Positions 1 to 8,331 of a DNA stretch of 64,000 nt are shown piece by piece; the stretch's first letter is position 1, and every line of letters starts with the position of its first letter. The position numbers and the translations under genes are program-made. The notes beneath the pieces are model-generated. The model saw nothing but the letters and a program-made list of their open reading frames with translations. It was not told the DNA's origin and did no database searches. Location of the stretch: NCBI RefSeq assembly GCF_037890675.1, contig NZ_CP149574.1, positions 2,332,874 through 2,396,873 of the forward strand. The letters run 5' to 3'. This stretch comes from Methylovirgula sp. 4M-Z18. GTDB lineage: Bacteria > Pseudomonadota > Alphaproteobacteria > Rhizobiales > Beijerinckiaceae.

Positions 1-293
1 TCCAACGCCAGCACCGGCCGCTTGATCAGCGACAAATGGTCCAGCATCAAGCTGACTGCTTTCTCGGCGTCGAGCCCCTGCTTCTGCCCGTCGGGCAAAC
101 CACGAAATGTCGTTCCGGCCCGATTGAGCACACGCTCCCAGCCAAAATGCGCCACCCACGTCTCAAGCTCCACGCGCTCCAGCCCTCGCGTCTTGTAGTC
201 GTGAAACGTATAGGCGACCTTGCGCTGATCCAGCCAGGTGCGCGCCTTCTTCATCGTGTCGCAATTCTTGATTCCATAGATCCTCACGGGCAT
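1..293 (-). CDS. ArsC/Spx/YffB-family reductase-like protein (3' end outside window)
   Basis: Translating the minus strand from the ATG at 293 gives a protein beginning MPVRIYGIKNCDTMKKA, which matches the start of the ArsC-like thioredoxin-fold family (YffB type). It has the single Cys in the 'IKNCDT' active-site loop and a later 'RAGTTFRGLP' segment. About 97 residues are visible before the frame runs off the left edge; these proteins are usually 110-120 residues long, so only the C-terminal tail is missing. YffB-type members are often named arsenate reductases from homology alone, and no ars genes are near, so arsenate reduction is not implied. It is co-directional with thpR, 90 bp downstream of it. 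Confidence 0.8.
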   Translation of the reverse strand, partial: MPVRIYGIKNCDTMKKARTWLDQRKVAYTFHDYKTRGLERVELETWVAHFGWERVLNRAGTTFRGLPDGQKQGLDAEKAVSLMLDHLSLIKRPVLAL

Positions 294-383
294 CGGTCTC
301 GGGTCGCCTTCTCTTGCTCGTTGCTTCTTCTAAACCGATTCAGCCGACAGCCAAAACGGCGCCAAAGCGCATGGCAACAATCC

Positions 384-989
384 TTACGCCCGCAGCGGCC
401 ACCGGCCGATCAGCTCGTATCGCGACAGGCCGCGCAGACTGTGCACGAGAACAAAATCCCGCACCGTGAAGGAGATCGGTTCGATCGCCTCGGCGGCGAC
501 CGGAGCGTCGCCATAGAGCAGCGTGATATGCGGCACGACATGCCCCGACGCACGCAACCCCGTCCCAACCATTGCGGTGCCCAAACGCGCTTGAAACGAT
601 GCGAGCGAGGCGCTTTCGGCAGGCAAAATCAGCGGATATTGAAGCCGTCTCAGGCCGCGGCGCGGGATCCCGCCGAAACTCTTGATCACGTTGAGCGTGA
701 CCTCGAACGGTCGCTGCGAAACGGCTGCGGCGGCCAGGCCGGCGGCATAAATCGGTTTGCTTCGCAGTCGTGGAAGATCGGCAACATGATGCAGCGAAAT
801 GTGAAGGCGTTCAGGCTCATGCAGCCGTCCCGCGAGGCCTTTCGCCGTCACAAATCGATGCCCTGCCCGATTGACCTGGTGCGCCGTCACCGCGTCGAGC
901 AATATCGCAAAGAACAACCGCTCGGCGTTTTTTGGCCGCTCTGAAAAAGTTTCGCCAAAATCGAAGCTCTGCTGCGCTGCCACCTGCAT
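384..989 (-). CDS. thpR: RNA 2',3'-cyclic phosphodiesterase (2'-5' RNA ligase family, 2H phosphoesterase)
   Basis: A protein of about 201 residues with the two H-x-T/S signatures of 2H phosphoesterases: 'LHISLHHV' near the N-terminal third and 'PHITLLYG' near the C-terminus. The spacing and length are normal for ThpR (LigT), which hydrolyses 2',3'-cyclic phosphates and can ligate 2'-5' RNA ends in vitro. I chose the ATG at 989 (MQVAAQQSF) because an AGGA lies just before it; an in-frame ATG at 1040 would add 17 residues unlike the family. The cellular substrate of bacterial ThpR is generally unknown. It lies downstream of the AHSA1/ArsR pair on the same strand, but about 90 bp separate them. 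Confidence 0.85.
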   Translation of the reverse strand: MQVAAQQSFDFGETFSERPKNAERLFFAILLDAVTAHQVNRAGHRFVTAKGLAGRLHEPERLHISLHHVADLPRLRSKPIYAAGLAAAAVSQRPFEVTLNVIKSFGGIPRRGLRRLQYPLILPAESASLASFQARLGTAMVGTGLRASGHVVPHITLLYGDAPVAAEAIEPISFTVRDFVLVHSLRGLSRYELIGRWPLRA

Positions 990-1077
990 TGTCCTATTTC
1001 CCAGTACCTGGAGAATAGAACATATAGAGAACATGCGCAAGAATGAAGAGGGTTGCCGTCATGTCGGACGGCCGAGG

Positions 1078-1542
1078 TCATTGACCCTCGGCGACAATCG
1101 TATCGATCCGGTGCACCACCGTCTTCCAGCCGTTACCCATATTCTTGAATGCCGTTTCGTTCTGCGGCAGCACGAAGCCAGAGTGAACGAGGCGCACTCG
1201 TGTCCCGCCAGACACTTTCTCCAGCGTGAACGTGACGACCGTATCGAGTTTCGAGCCATAGCCCACATTGCTCTCGTGTCCGCTTTTCCAGGCATAAGTG
1301 AACCGCTCGTACGGCACCACTGCCAGCACTTCACAGTGAATGGCACCATCCCAGGCGCCGGCTGCCGTCGTCTGGAAGGTGAACCGGGTCCCCTCCACGG
1401 GCGCGAAGCCGGTGGGCGGCATCAGCCAGCGGGCAATGAGCGCGCCGTCCGTTAACACCTTCCAGATCGCTTCGGGCGTGTGCGGAAAGACCTCCTCCAC
1501 CACGATACTCTGTGTTTCGAGCTTCAAAGCTGCATCATTCAT
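1078..1542 (-). CDS. SRPBCC/AHSA1 domain protein (START-like fold)
   Basis: 154 residues forming a single AHSA1-type START-like domain: an N-terminal 'VVEEVFPHTPEAIWKVLTD' strand-helix, a central 'GTRFTF' segment, and a C-terminal 'GNGWKTVVHRID' helix of the Aha1 C-terminal family. Such bacterial proteins bind hydrophobic ligands or have no known activity. The start codon overlaps the stop of the upstream ArsR gene by 4 nt (ATGA), so the two are translationally coupled. ArsR-AHSA1 pairs are common in proteobacteria and are probably induced together when the repressor releases DNA. The effector cannot be deduced from sequence. Confidence 0.85.
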   Translation of the reverse strand: MNDAALKLETQSIVVEEVFPHTPEAIWKVLTDGALIARWLMPPTGFAPVEGTRFTFQTTAAGAWDGAIHCEVLAVVPYERFTYAWKSGHESNVGYGSKLDTVVTFTLEKVSGGTRVRLVHSGFVLPQNETAFKNMGNGWKTVVHRIDTIVAEGQ

Positions 1543-1868
1543 GGATCAATCTCCTGCAAAAGGTCGCGTAGATCGGCGAAGCGATCTCGCCAGAAGGCGC
1601 TGTAATGGCTCATCCAATCGAAAAGCGGCGCAAGGCCCTGCGGCTCGGCGCGGTAATAGACGTTGCGACCCTCCGGCCGCTCGGCGACGAGGCCGGCCTG
1701 TTTGAGCTGCTTGAGATGTTGCGAGATCGCGCCCTGGGTCACGCCGCTCCCACGTGTCAATTCAAGCACGGTCAGCTCACGGGATTTGGCAATGCGCTCG
1801 AAAACGGCCCGCCGCGTCGGATCGGCAAGTGCGCGCATGACATGGGTAACGGGAGCGATTTCGATCAT
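1539..1868 (-). CDS. ArsR-family winged-helix repressor
   Basis: 109 residues with the ArsR HTH: 'LADPTRRAVFERI', then 'VTQGAISQHLKQLKQAGLV' as the recognition helix, and a beta-wing 'RPEGRNVYYRAEPQGL'. No CxC metal-binding motif is visible in the alpha3 helix, so it is probably a metal-independent member of the type that controls an adjacent AHSA1 gene. It is the first gene of a two-gene operon (4-nt overlap with the AHSA1 gene). Two A/T-rich dyads lie directly upstream of the start codon and are likely its own operator. Confidence 0.88.
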   Translation of the reverse strand: MIEIAPVTHVMRALADPTRRAVFERIAKSRELTVLELTRGSGVTQGAISQHLKQLKQAGLVAERPEGRNVYYRAEPQGLAPLFDWMSHYSAFWRDRFADLRDLLQEIDP

Positions 1869-1876
1869 GCCAAAAA

Positions 1877-1912
1877 ATTAGCAAAAGCTAATGAATTAGT
1901 CAATTCTAATTG
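1877..1912. promoter_or_regulatory. Probable ArsR autoregulatory operator (two dyads)
   Basis: Just upstream of the ArsR start are ATTAGC-aaaa-GCTAAT (1877-1892) and AATTAG-tcaatt-CTAATT (1894-1911), both perfect inverted repeats with shared TTAG/CTAA half-sites. ArsR repressors usually bind dyads overlapping their own promoter. Assignment to this ArsR is inferred from position. Confidence 0.55.
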
Positions 1913-1936
1913 ATTATGTTGCCGGAAGCGCGCGCC

Positions 1937-2404
1937 TCATTCGGGGCTGTAGCTTTTGAGCGAGTCTCGAAGTGCGGCGATCCCGTTTAGAAGCTGCTCG
2001 GCTTTGTCGGCGTCCAAACCTGACGCCGTGAGGATACAACTGGGAATGCGCTGTGCTTTTGCGCGCAGTGCCCGTCCCTTATCGGTTAAACCCACGCGGA
2101 CTTGGCGCTCGTCCACCGGATCGCGACGGCGGTTAACGTATCCCAGCGCTTCGAGCCGCTTGAGCAGCGGCGTGAGCGTGTTCGATTCGAGGAAGAGCTT
2201 TTCGCCTAGATCGCCGACCGTCTGATCGTCCCGCTCCCAAAGCAGGACCATGACCAAATATTGCGGATAGGTGATCTCGAGTTCGTCCAGCAGCGGCTTG
2301 TAGACGCGGTTGAACGCGTGACTGGCCGAATACACGGCAAAACATAGGAACTCCTCCAACTTCAAGGCGGGTCCATCCGATCCGTTCCGCGCGTCGCTGC
2401 TCAT
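1937..2404 (-). CDS. MarR-family regulator, OhrR-like
   Basis: 155 residues with a winged helix: 'TYPQYLVMVLLW', 'LGEKLFLESNTLTPLLKRL' as recognition helix and a 'RDPVDERQVRVGLT' wing. The N-terminal 'LEEFLCFAVYSASHAF' places a Cys where OhrR proteins carry their peroxide-sensing cysteine, so thiol oxidation is a plausible signal. It is divergent from a secreted alpha/beta hydrolase, and the 133-bp gap between them contains three related dyads. The classical OhrR partner, an Ohr peroxidase, is absent; the target here appears to be the hydrolase. Family assignment is firm; the OhrR-type sensing is inferred. Confidence 0.85.
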   Translation of the reverse strand: MSSDARNGSDGPALKLEEFLCFAVYSASHAFNRVYKPLLDELEITYPQYLVMVLLWERDDQTVGDLGEKLFLESNTLTPLLKRLEALGYVNRRRDPVDERQVRVGLTDKGRALRAKAQRIPSCILTASGLDADKAEQLLNGIAALRDSLKSYSPE

Positions 2405-2442
2405 TCTTCACCTCATCTCCCGACAACAATATAAATCTTGCA

Positions 2443-2510
2443 CGATATAATCGCAAGCGCTTGACAGGTCGGCCCGAAGCGATCTATATAGATCGCATAC
2501 GATTTAATCG
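2443..2510. promoter_or_regulatory. MarR/OhrR operator-promoter region with three dyads
   Basis: The divergent gap holds CGATATAATCG (2443-2453), a perfect 18-bp palindrome GCGATCTATATAGATCGC (2479-2496) and CGATTTAATCG (2500-2510). TTGACA at 2461-2466, with a TATATA 18 bp further on inside the central palindrome, looks like a sigma70 promoter reading toward the hydrolase. Repressor binding at the centre would block it. Confidence 0.6.
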
Positions 2511-2537
2511 TGCATGATATATCAATTCGGAGGGCAC

Positions 2538-3518
2538 ATGAGACCCACCAGTGACACCAACAACGGGAGTTCGATCTCCCGGCGCGCGGCTCTCGCCGCC
2601 GGTGCCGCCACGCTCGCGGTGCCGTTGTTTTCCCTAGGGAACGCTGCCGCCCAAACCATCTCGCCGCATGTCGCCAACAACCAAGGAGCCAAGACGATGT
2701 CTTTCATCACGACCAAAGACGGAACCAAGATCGCATATAAGGATTGGGGCAAAGGGCAGCCGATCCTCTTCTCCCATGGCTGGCCGCTCGCCGGCGACGC
2801 CTGGGACGCACAGATGCTGTTCTTCGGCCAGAACGGCTACCGCGTCATCGCTCACGACCGCCGCGGCCACGGCAAGTCGGATCAGCCATGGAATGGCAAT
2901 AATATGGACCAGTACGCTGATGACCTTGCCGAACTGATCGAAAAGCTCGACTTGCACAATGTCGTCCTGATCGGCCATTCGACCGGCGGTGGCGAAGTGG
3001 CACATTATATTGGCCGCCACGGCTCCAGGCGCGTCGCCAAAGTCGTGCTCGTCGGCGCCGTCCCGCCGCTGATGCTGAAAACCGCGGCCAACCCGGAAGG
3101 CACGCCGCTTGAAGTATTCGATGGCATTCGCAAGGGCACGGCAACCAATCGCTCGCAATTCTTCAAGGACCTGACGATCCCGTTCTATGGGTTCAATCGG
3201 CCGAACGCGAAGGTCAATGACGGTTTGCGCGAGTCGTTCTGGCTGATGGGCATGCAGGGCGGCATCAAGGGCGAATACGACTGCATCCACGAGTTCTCGG
3301 AGGTCGATTACACGGACGATCTCAAGAAGATCGACAAGCCGACGCTCGTCATCCATGGCAGCGACGACCAGATCGTGCCGATTGCCGCCTCCGCCGAGAA
3401 GACCGCGAGGATCGTCAAGGGTGCGCAGTTGAAGGTCTACCAGGGCGGCAGCCACGGCCTCGCCCAAGTCGATCCAGACACGTTCAACGCCGACGTGCTC
3501 GCTTTCGTCCGCTCGTAA
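2538..3518 (+). CDS. Secreted alpha/beta hydrolase, non-heme chloroperoxidase type
   Basis: About 326 residues. The N-terminus has an Arg-Arg pair ('[18 protein letters not shown]') followed by an Ala-rich hydrophobic stretch and 'NAAAQ', a Tat-like export signal. The mature part is an alpha/beta hydrolase: 'LFSHGWPL' oxyanion region, nucleophile 'GHSTGGG', acid in 'IHGSDDQIV' and His in 'GGSHGLA'. This is the non-heme haloperoxidase/esterase group; physiological activity is usually ester or peracid hydrolysis. The ATG at 2538 follows GGAGG with good spacing; a GTG at 2514 lies in the promoter. An internal ATG at 2698, at the start of the catalytic domain (MSFITTKDG), could give an unexported form. 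Probably controlled by the divergent OhrR-like regulator. Confidence 0.85.
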   Translation: MRPTSDTNNGSSISRRAALAAGAATLAVPLFSLGNAAAQTISPHVANNQGAKTMSFITTKDGTKIAYKDWGKGQPILFSHGWPLAGDAWDAQMLFFGQNGYRVIAHDRRGHGKSDQPWNGNNMDQYADDLAELIEKLDLHNVVLIGHSTGGGEVAHYIGRHGSRRVAKVVLVGAVPPLMLKTAANPEGTPLEVFDGIRKGTATNRSQFFKDLTIPFYGFNRPNAKVNDGLRESFWLMGMQGGIKGEYDCIHEFSEVDYTDDLKKIDKPTLVIHGSDDQIVPIAASAEKTARIVKGAQLKVYQGGSHGLAQVDPDTFNADVLAFVRS

Positions 3519-3526
3519 GCGGACCG

Positions 3527-3550
3527 CCGGACCGGCCAGCGCCGGTCCGG
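3527..3550. terminator. GC-rich hairpin between hydrolase and isochorismatase
   Basis: CCGGACCGGC-cagc-GCCGGTCCGG is a perfect 10-bp stem with a 4-nt loop, 9 nt after the hydrolase stop. No T-run follows, so it is either a Rho-aided terminator or an RNA-stabilising hairpin. Confidence 0.5.
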
Positions 3551-3658
3551 CCCCAACACCGGTAAATTGCGGCCTTGACAAGAGCGGTCACAGCCATGCG
3601 CCAGACTCGCCGAACACGCGATTTTGCTGATGTTCCCTTAGCCGATGTTCCTAAAGCC

Positions 3659-4282
3659 CTACCTGGCGTAAGCTTGGGCGATCTGGCCGACAAGCTTGGC
3701 CCAAGGCATATCCATGGCGGCGTAGACGGCTGCGGCCTCGGCACGCCCATTGTCCTTGAGGATCTCCACCATCAGCGTCGCGTAGTCTGAAAGGATCACC
3801 CCTGCCTGCTGCATGCGCAGAAGACCGACTTGCCGTTTGGTCTCGCTGAACGTGCCGGAGGCATCGACGGCCACATAGGCGTCCAGCCCCTTGCCTATCG
3901 CCGTCATGGCCGGAAAGGCCGCGCAGACTTCGAGCGAGATGCTGGCGAAGATCAGTTTCGTGCGGCCGGTCGCGAGAATCGCCTGCGCGACCGTGGGATC
4001 GTCGAAGGCGTTCACCGAAGAACGATCGATGATCGGCATGTCGGGCAACGCCTCGACGAGTTCCGGAAACGTCGGCCCCCACATGCTGTCGCGCGCGGTC
4101 GTCGTGACGATGATCGGCAAATGCAGGGCCTTGGCCGCTTTGGCCAGCGCAACCACATTGTGTTTCAACTCGCCGGTCGAATAGTCGCGCACGCCGGTCA
4201 TGAGACCAACCTGGTGATCGACGAGGACCAGCGCAGCATTTTCGGATGTCAGCGGCGTGTAGGGGCGGATCGCGTCGGGCAT
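3659..4282 (-). CDS. Isochorismatase-family cysteine hydrolase (YcaC-like)
   Basis: 207 residues with the isochorismatase-like Rossmann fold: 'ALVLVDHQVGLM' carries the catalytic Asp, and 'IFASISLEVCAAF' carries the nucleophilic Cys after the cis-peptide region. The YcaC-like subgroup hydrolyses unknown amides. The ATG at 4282 is preceded by AGGAGAAA; an upstream ATG at 4342 lacks a good ribosome site. It is divergent from a LysR gene 143 bp away, a typical regulator-target pair. The gene is alone on its strand. Confidence 0.82.
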   Translation of the reverse strand: MPDAIRPYTPLTSENAALVLVDHQVGLMTGVRDYSTGELKHNVVALAKAAKALHLPIIVTTTARDSMWGPTFPELVEALPDMPIIDRSSVNAFDDPTVAQAILATGRTKLIFASISLEVCAAFPAMTAIGKGLDAYVAVDASGTFSETKRQVGLLRMQQAGVILSDYATLMVEILKDNGRAEAAAVYAAMDMPWAKLVGQIAQAYAR

Positions 4283-4425
4283 GACTTTCTCCTCCAAAAG
4301 TGAAGATCGATTGCGGCCCATCGCGCGTATCGGCCGCAGCATGGTGAGAAAGGTAGCCGCTGGACAGAAGGCCGAAAAGTCGCCATGTTTCGAACTCAGC
4401 GTCCAATACAGTGGACGATAACGCC

Positions 4426-5337
4426 ATGCTGGACTTGAACGATTTTTTCTATTTCGTGCAGGTGGTGGATCGCGCCGGCTTCACCGCAGCGGGGCGCATG
4501 CTGCGCATGCCGAAGTCGACGTTGAGCCATCGCATCCAGAAGCTGGAGGCCGAACTCGGGGTCAGGTTGCTCAATCGTAGCTCGCGGCGCTTCGCGATGA
4601 CCGATGCGGGGCAGGAATTCTATCGCCATGCCGTGGCGATGCTGCAGGACGCGGAACTCGCAGAAAGCGCTATTCGCCACCGGCTCTCTGAACCGATCGG
4701 TACAATCCGCTGCACCGCGGCGATGGCCACAATGCAATTCGCGCTCAGCGATATCCTGGCGGACTTTCTGAAGCGCTATCCGAAGGTCAATGTCGTCGCC
4801 CATGCCGTCGACCGCAATGTCGATATCGTCGGCGAGAATTACGACGTCACGATCCGGGCCCATTCGGACCCACTTCCCGACTCGACCCTGGTGCAGCGGG
4901 TGCTGGCGCCGGCGCCGTGGCTCCTGTTCGCAGGCGCCGCCTATCTCGATGCGACAAAAGCGCCGCAAACCCCTGAAGACCTCAAGAACCACTCCTCGAT
5001 GTTCATGATGCGCGCGGGGGTTGCTCCCGTTTGGCGGCTTCGCCCTGCGCGCGCGGCGGAAGAAGAGCGCGTCGTGCCGCTCTCGCCAAGGCTTATGTGC
5101 GACGACATGATCACCCTGAAACAGGCAGCCATCGCCGGCCTCGGCATCGTCGCCCTGCCCGGCTATGTATGCCGCGACGACGTGCGGTCCGGCGCCTTGC
5201 GCCAAGTGCTGCCAGCCTGGCTCGCCGGCGATTCCACGCTCACGGCGCTCATCCCGTACCGCCAAGGCCTCCTACCCTCGGTGCGCGTTTTCATTGATTA
5301 CCTATCGGCGGAGTTGCCTAAGAGGGTGTTGTTGTAG
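4426..5337 (+). CDS. LysR-family regulator, divergent from isochorismatase
   Basis: 303 residues from the ATG at 4426 (MLDLNDFFYFVQVVDR), the usual start for this subfamily; an in-frame GTG at 4411 would add five residues. The N-terminal HTH is 'GFTAAGRMLRMPKSTLSHRIQKLEAELG' read in two pieces around the recognition helix 'KSTLSHRIQKLE'. The C-terminal part is a substrate-binding domain ending 'IAGLGIVALPGYV'. It probably regulates the divergent isochorismatase-like gene. The inducer is unknown. Confidence 0.87.
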   Translation: MLDLNDFFYFVQVVDRAGFTAAGRMLRMPKSTLSHRIQKLEAELGVRLLNRSSRRFAMTDAGQEFYRHAVAMLQDAELAESAIRHRLSEPIGTIRCTAAMATMQFALSDILADFLKRYPKVNVVAHAVDRNVDIVGENYDVTIRAHSDPLPDSTLVQRVLAPAPWLLFAGAAYLDATKAPQTPEDLKNHSSMFMMRAGVAPVWRLRPARAAEEERVVPLSPRLMCDDMITLKQAAIAGLGIVALPGYVCRDDVRSGALRQVLPAWLAGDSTLTALIPYRQGLLPSVRVFIDYLSAELPKRVLL

Positions 5338-5434
5338 GTCGTTCGGATTTGGACGGTGCTTGGTCGAGACTTGGCGCCCAAGCGGCCCTTCACTAGACTT
5401 TATCGAACACGATCGATGATGCGAGGTTGCCGTC

Positions 5435-6439
5435 ATTAAACCCACTTTTTTAGAGATAGCCCTTCGTGCCGGCGTCGGAACGGCGACGGTCGAGCGCGTG
5501 CTGAACGGGCGGGGTGGCGTGCGGCCGGAAACCGTCGAGAAGGTGCTGGCCGCGGCCAGGGGCCTTGACTATCCGCGGCGCTTACCCGAAGCGCATCACG
5601 GCATTCTGCGGATCGAACTGATCCTGGTGCGGCCGGAAACGACTTTCTTCGCGCGCCTGTCCAGTTCTTTCGCGTGCATTGCGGCGACACTCGACCGCAC
5701 GGTGGCGGTCCATCGAACTTTCCTCGACGAGAATGATCCTGCAGCCATCGCCCGCCGGATTGCCGAGCCGGGCATGCGCCGCGCCGGACTGATCCTCGCC
5801 GTCCCGGATCATCCGCTCATCCAGGCCGCACTTAAGACCATCGAGGCGCAAAAGATCCCGGTGATTCAGATCGTGACGCGGATCGAGAATACGCAGGCGG
5901 ATTATGTCGGCATAGACAATTACGCGGCCGGCCGGATGGCCGGGCTCCTTCTCTCCCTGATGCAACACCGCAGCGGCAAAGTCGCAGCCATCTGCCACAG
6001 CGGCATCTATCAGGTCCATCGCGATCGCGTGCGCGGCTTTTCGGACTACCTCGCCGAACATTCCCGCGGCGATCTCACCTTCATGCAGGTTCTATTCGGT
6101 CACGATGAAGGGTATCGCAGTGGCGATCTTCTTCGCGAAGCACTCGAGCTTTGGCCCGATCTTGCCGGCCTCTACAATGCCGGCGGCGCGAATTCGTCGC
6201 TTTGTTCCGTTCTGCAGCACCATCCTCGCGGCCGGGAGGTCTTTTTCGTCGGGCATGAATTGACCGACCGGAGCGCCGTCGCCCTGCGCGACGGTGCCAT
6301 GGATGTTATTCTCGACCAGGCTCCCGAGGCCCAGGCCAGGCGGGCCATGGACCTGATGCTCTCGCGCCTCGGTCTCGTCCAGACGAAGATCGAGAACCCG
6401 CCCATTCGCTTTGTTACCTTCACCGCCGAGAACGTTTGA
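5435..6439 (+). CDS. LacI-family transcriptional regulator with a non-canonical (ATT) start
   Basis: The frame encodes a complete LacI-type HTH, 'KPTFLEIALRAGVGTATVERVLNGR', then a hinge and a periplasmic-binding-protein-like domain with 'AGLILAVPDHPLIQ', 'VGIDNYAAGRMAG' and 'GLYNAGGANSS'. The only codon that keeps the HTH whole is ATT at 5435 (or an earlier non-start codon), because the frame opens after a TGA at 5417. GAGG at 5423-5426 sits 8 nt before it, a good ribosome site. Starting at the GTG at 5498 would delete most of the HTH. It heads a same-strand run with the PanB-like, sterol-desaturase-like and Rieske genes and probably controls them, with a sugar-like or small-molecule ligand. 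Confidence 0.8.
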   Translation: MKPTFLEIALRAGVGTATVERVLNGRGGVRPETVEKVLAAARGLDYPRRLPEAHHGILRIELILVRPETTFFARLSSSFACIAATLDRTVAVHRTFLDENDPAAIARRIAEPGMRRAGLILAVPDHPLIQAALKTIEAQKIPVIQIVTRIENTQADYVGIDNYAAGRMAGLLLSLMQHRSGKVAAICHSGIYQVHRDRVRGFSDYLAEHSRGDLTFMQVLFGHDEGYRSGDLLREALELWPDLAGLYNAGGANSSLCSVLQHHPRGREVFFVGHELTDRSAVALRDGAMDVILDQAPEAQARRAMDLMLSRLGLVQTKIENPPIRFVTFTAENV

Positions 6440-6515
6440 TCTGATTTGATCAAGGACGCAACGGCACTCGCTCCGTCGCCATGCTACCCAATGTACGTGA
6501 TCGGGGGAGGAACGC

Positions 6516-7307
6516 GTGACCAGCCGGCTGACCGTTTATGACCTGCAAAGCCAGAAGGGCCGTCGCAAATGGCTGCAATTGCATGTCGATACGCCGGCAG
6601 AAGCGGCTGCCGCGGTGGCGTCCGGCATCAATATCCTGTCCTGCGAACCCGACCATCATCTGGAAGGGATCCGCGAGGCCGCACCGCGCGCCTTTCTGTC
6701 GGTCGGCATGCCGCATGGCGCCGTAGCCACGCCGGATGAAGCGGTGCGGCTCGGATTTCAGATGCTGCGCCGCGGCGCAGATGCGGTCTATTGCTCGCAT
6801 TCGCCGCGCTTCATCGAGGCGATGGCCGCCGAAGGCATTCCGGTCACTGGCCATGTCGGGCTGGTGCCGAACCGGGCGACCTGGACAAATTTCCGGGCGA
6901 TCGGCAAGACGGCCGAGGAGGCGGTCAGGGTGCTGCGTGCCGTCAAGGATCTGGAGAATGCCGGCGCCGCCTGCATAGAGGTCGAGGTAGTCCCAGTCCG
7001 ACTCGCCGACCATATCACGTGCGCGACCCATATGATCACCATGGGCATGGGCTGCGGCACGGCCTGCGACACGCAATATCTTTTTTCCTCCGACGTGCTC
7101 GGCACCCATGTCGGGCACTATCCGAGGCACTCGAAGCGCTATGCGGATTTCGTGACTCTGGAAGCGCAACTGCAGTCCAAACGTCTCGAGGCGTTTCGGG
7201 CTTTCGCGGAAGAGGTCGACCACGGCATCTACCCCGATGCGAGCCATCAAGTGGACTTCGATGACGCGACCTTCGACCGATTCTTAACCCTCGCGAAACG
7301 CGTGTGA
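6516..7307 (+). CDS. PanB-like protein (ketopantoate hydroxymethyltransferase superfamily), degenerate active site
   Basis: 263 residues from a GTG with GGGGGAGGAAC upstream. The overall pattern follows PanB: 'AFLSVGMPHGAVATPDEAV', 'LRRGADAVYCSHS', 'GIPVTGHVGLVPN', 'GKTAEEAVRVLRAVKDLENAG' and 'CIEVEVVPVRLADHI'. The metal-binding Asp of PanB's 'ADMPF' is Gly here ('VGMPHGA') and the 'VKLEGG' Lys/Glu positions are Tyr/Ser ('VYCSHS'), while the 'E-x-VP' glutamate is kept. A true pantothenate role is therefore unlikely; another aldolase or lyase reaction in the PEP-mutase-like TIM-barrel superfamily is more plausible. It lies 76 bp after the LacI regulator and 7 bp before the hydroxylase gene, so it belongs to that operon. 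Confidence 0.72.
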   Translation: MTSRLTVYDLQSQKGRRKWLQLHVDTPAEAAAAVASGINILSCEPDHHLEGIREAAPRAFLSVGMPHGAVATPDEAVRLGFQMLRRGADAVYCSHSPRFIEAMAAEGIPVTGHVGLVPNRATWTNFRAIGKTAEEAVRVLRAVKDLENAGAACIEVEVVPVRLADHITCATHMITMGMGCGTACDTQYLFSSDVLGTHVGHYPRHSKRYADFVTLEAQLQSKRLEAFRAFAEEVDHGIYPDASHQVDFDDATFDRFLTLAKRV

Positions 7308-7314
7308 GGCCGCC

Positions 7315-8307
7315 ATGGACGATCTGAAATACGGCAAGCGCAACAAACGGGGCGACTGGGCTCCGAACCTAAAGATCGAAATCGCGCCCATCTGGGCGCT
7401 GCCGCCGAAGCTCGGCGCAGTTCTGAAATGGCTGCCGCATTATTTTCTGCCCTGGAACCTGTTCTTTGCCGCGTTCACGCTCGTCTACTGGTACGTCGTC
7501 GTGCCAGAGGTCGACGTGCTGCGCACGCTGAGCTGGTGGGTGCTTCGGCTCTTCGTCGTCAACGCGATTGCCTTACTGCTGTTCTTCGGCGCGTTCGAAA
7601 TCCGGCTCTACATTTTGCGCGCACAGGGAAGTCGGTTCAAATACAATAGCAAGTGGCCAGGCGAGCAGCGCAACGCGGCGTTCTGGTTCCAGAACCAGAA
7701 TATCGACAACTTGATTCGGACGTTCGGCACCGGCCTGCCGATCTGGACCGCGGTCGAAGCGGGAACGCTGTGGGCTTATGCCAACGGTTATGCGCCTTGG
7801 CTACGCTTCGCCGAGCACCCTTGGTATCTCGCCGCACTTGCCTTGGTGGTCCCCGTCATTCACGAAGCGCATTTCTTCGCGATTCATCGGCTGATTCACA
7901 CGCCACGGCTCTACAAATGGGTTCATTCCGTCCATCACAATTCGGTGAATCCGTCGCCCTGGTCATCTCTGTCAATGCACCCGGTCGAACACCTGCTCTA
8001 TTTCGGCGTTGCGCTCTGGCACCTCGTGTTCCCTTCGAATCCTATTCTCGCGCTGTATCAACTCCATTATGCGGGTTTCGGCGCCGTCGTCGGCCATATC
8101 GGCTTCGACAAGATCGAATTTGGCGGAGAAGCGGCCTTGGACAGCCACGCCTATACTCACTACCTGCACCACAAATATTTCGAAGTGAACTACGGCGACG
8201 GCCTCGTTCCCTTCGATAAGCTCTTCGGGACGTGGCACGATGGAACTGCTGAAGGCGATGCGCACATGCAGGCCCGCTATGAACGCCGCAAGGCCCGCGC
8301 TAACTAA
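7315..8307 (+). CDS. Sterol desaturase / fatty acid hydroxylase-family membrane di-iron oxygenase
   Basis: 330 residues with several hydrophobic spans (about residues 40-60, 75-100, 145-180) and three His clusters typical of integral-membrane non-heme di-iron enzymes: 'HEAHFFAIHRLIH' from about residue 183, 'HSVHHN' from about 204 with a following 'HPVEH', and 'HYLHHKYFE' from about 282. The family hydroxylates or desaturates hydrophobic or small organic substrates using electrons from a ferredoxin or cytochrome b5 domain. A Rieske ferredoxin gene follows 24 bp later, which supports a two-component oxygenase. The substrate is unknown. Rhizopine demethylation (mocDEF) also uses an oxygenase-ferredoxin pair, but that link is speculative here. 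Confidence 0.83.
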   Translation: MDDLKYGKRNKRGDWAPNLKIEIAPIWALPPKLGAVLKWLPHYFLPWNLFFAAFTLVYWYVVVPEVDVLRTLSWWVLRLFVVNAIALLLFFGAFEIRLYILRAQGSRFKYNSKWPGEQRNAAFWFQNQNIDNLIRTFGTGLPIWTAVEAGTLWAYANGYAPWLRFAEHPWYLAALALVVPVIHEAHFFAIHRLIHTPRLYKWVHSVHHNSVNPSPWSSLSMHPVEHLLYFGVALWHLVFPSNPILALYQLHYAGFGAVVGHIGFDKIEFGGEAALDSHAYTHYLHHKYFEVNYGDGLVPFDKLFGTWHDGTAEGDAHMQARYERRKARAN

Positions 8308-8331
8308 TCCGCAAATTCTGAGGGACGTCCC

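Noticed and set aside
6516-7307. Calling the PanB-like gene panB for pantothenate synthesis
   Set aside because: Key metal and Lys positions are changed and panC/panD are absent; the operon is oxidative and LacI-regulated.
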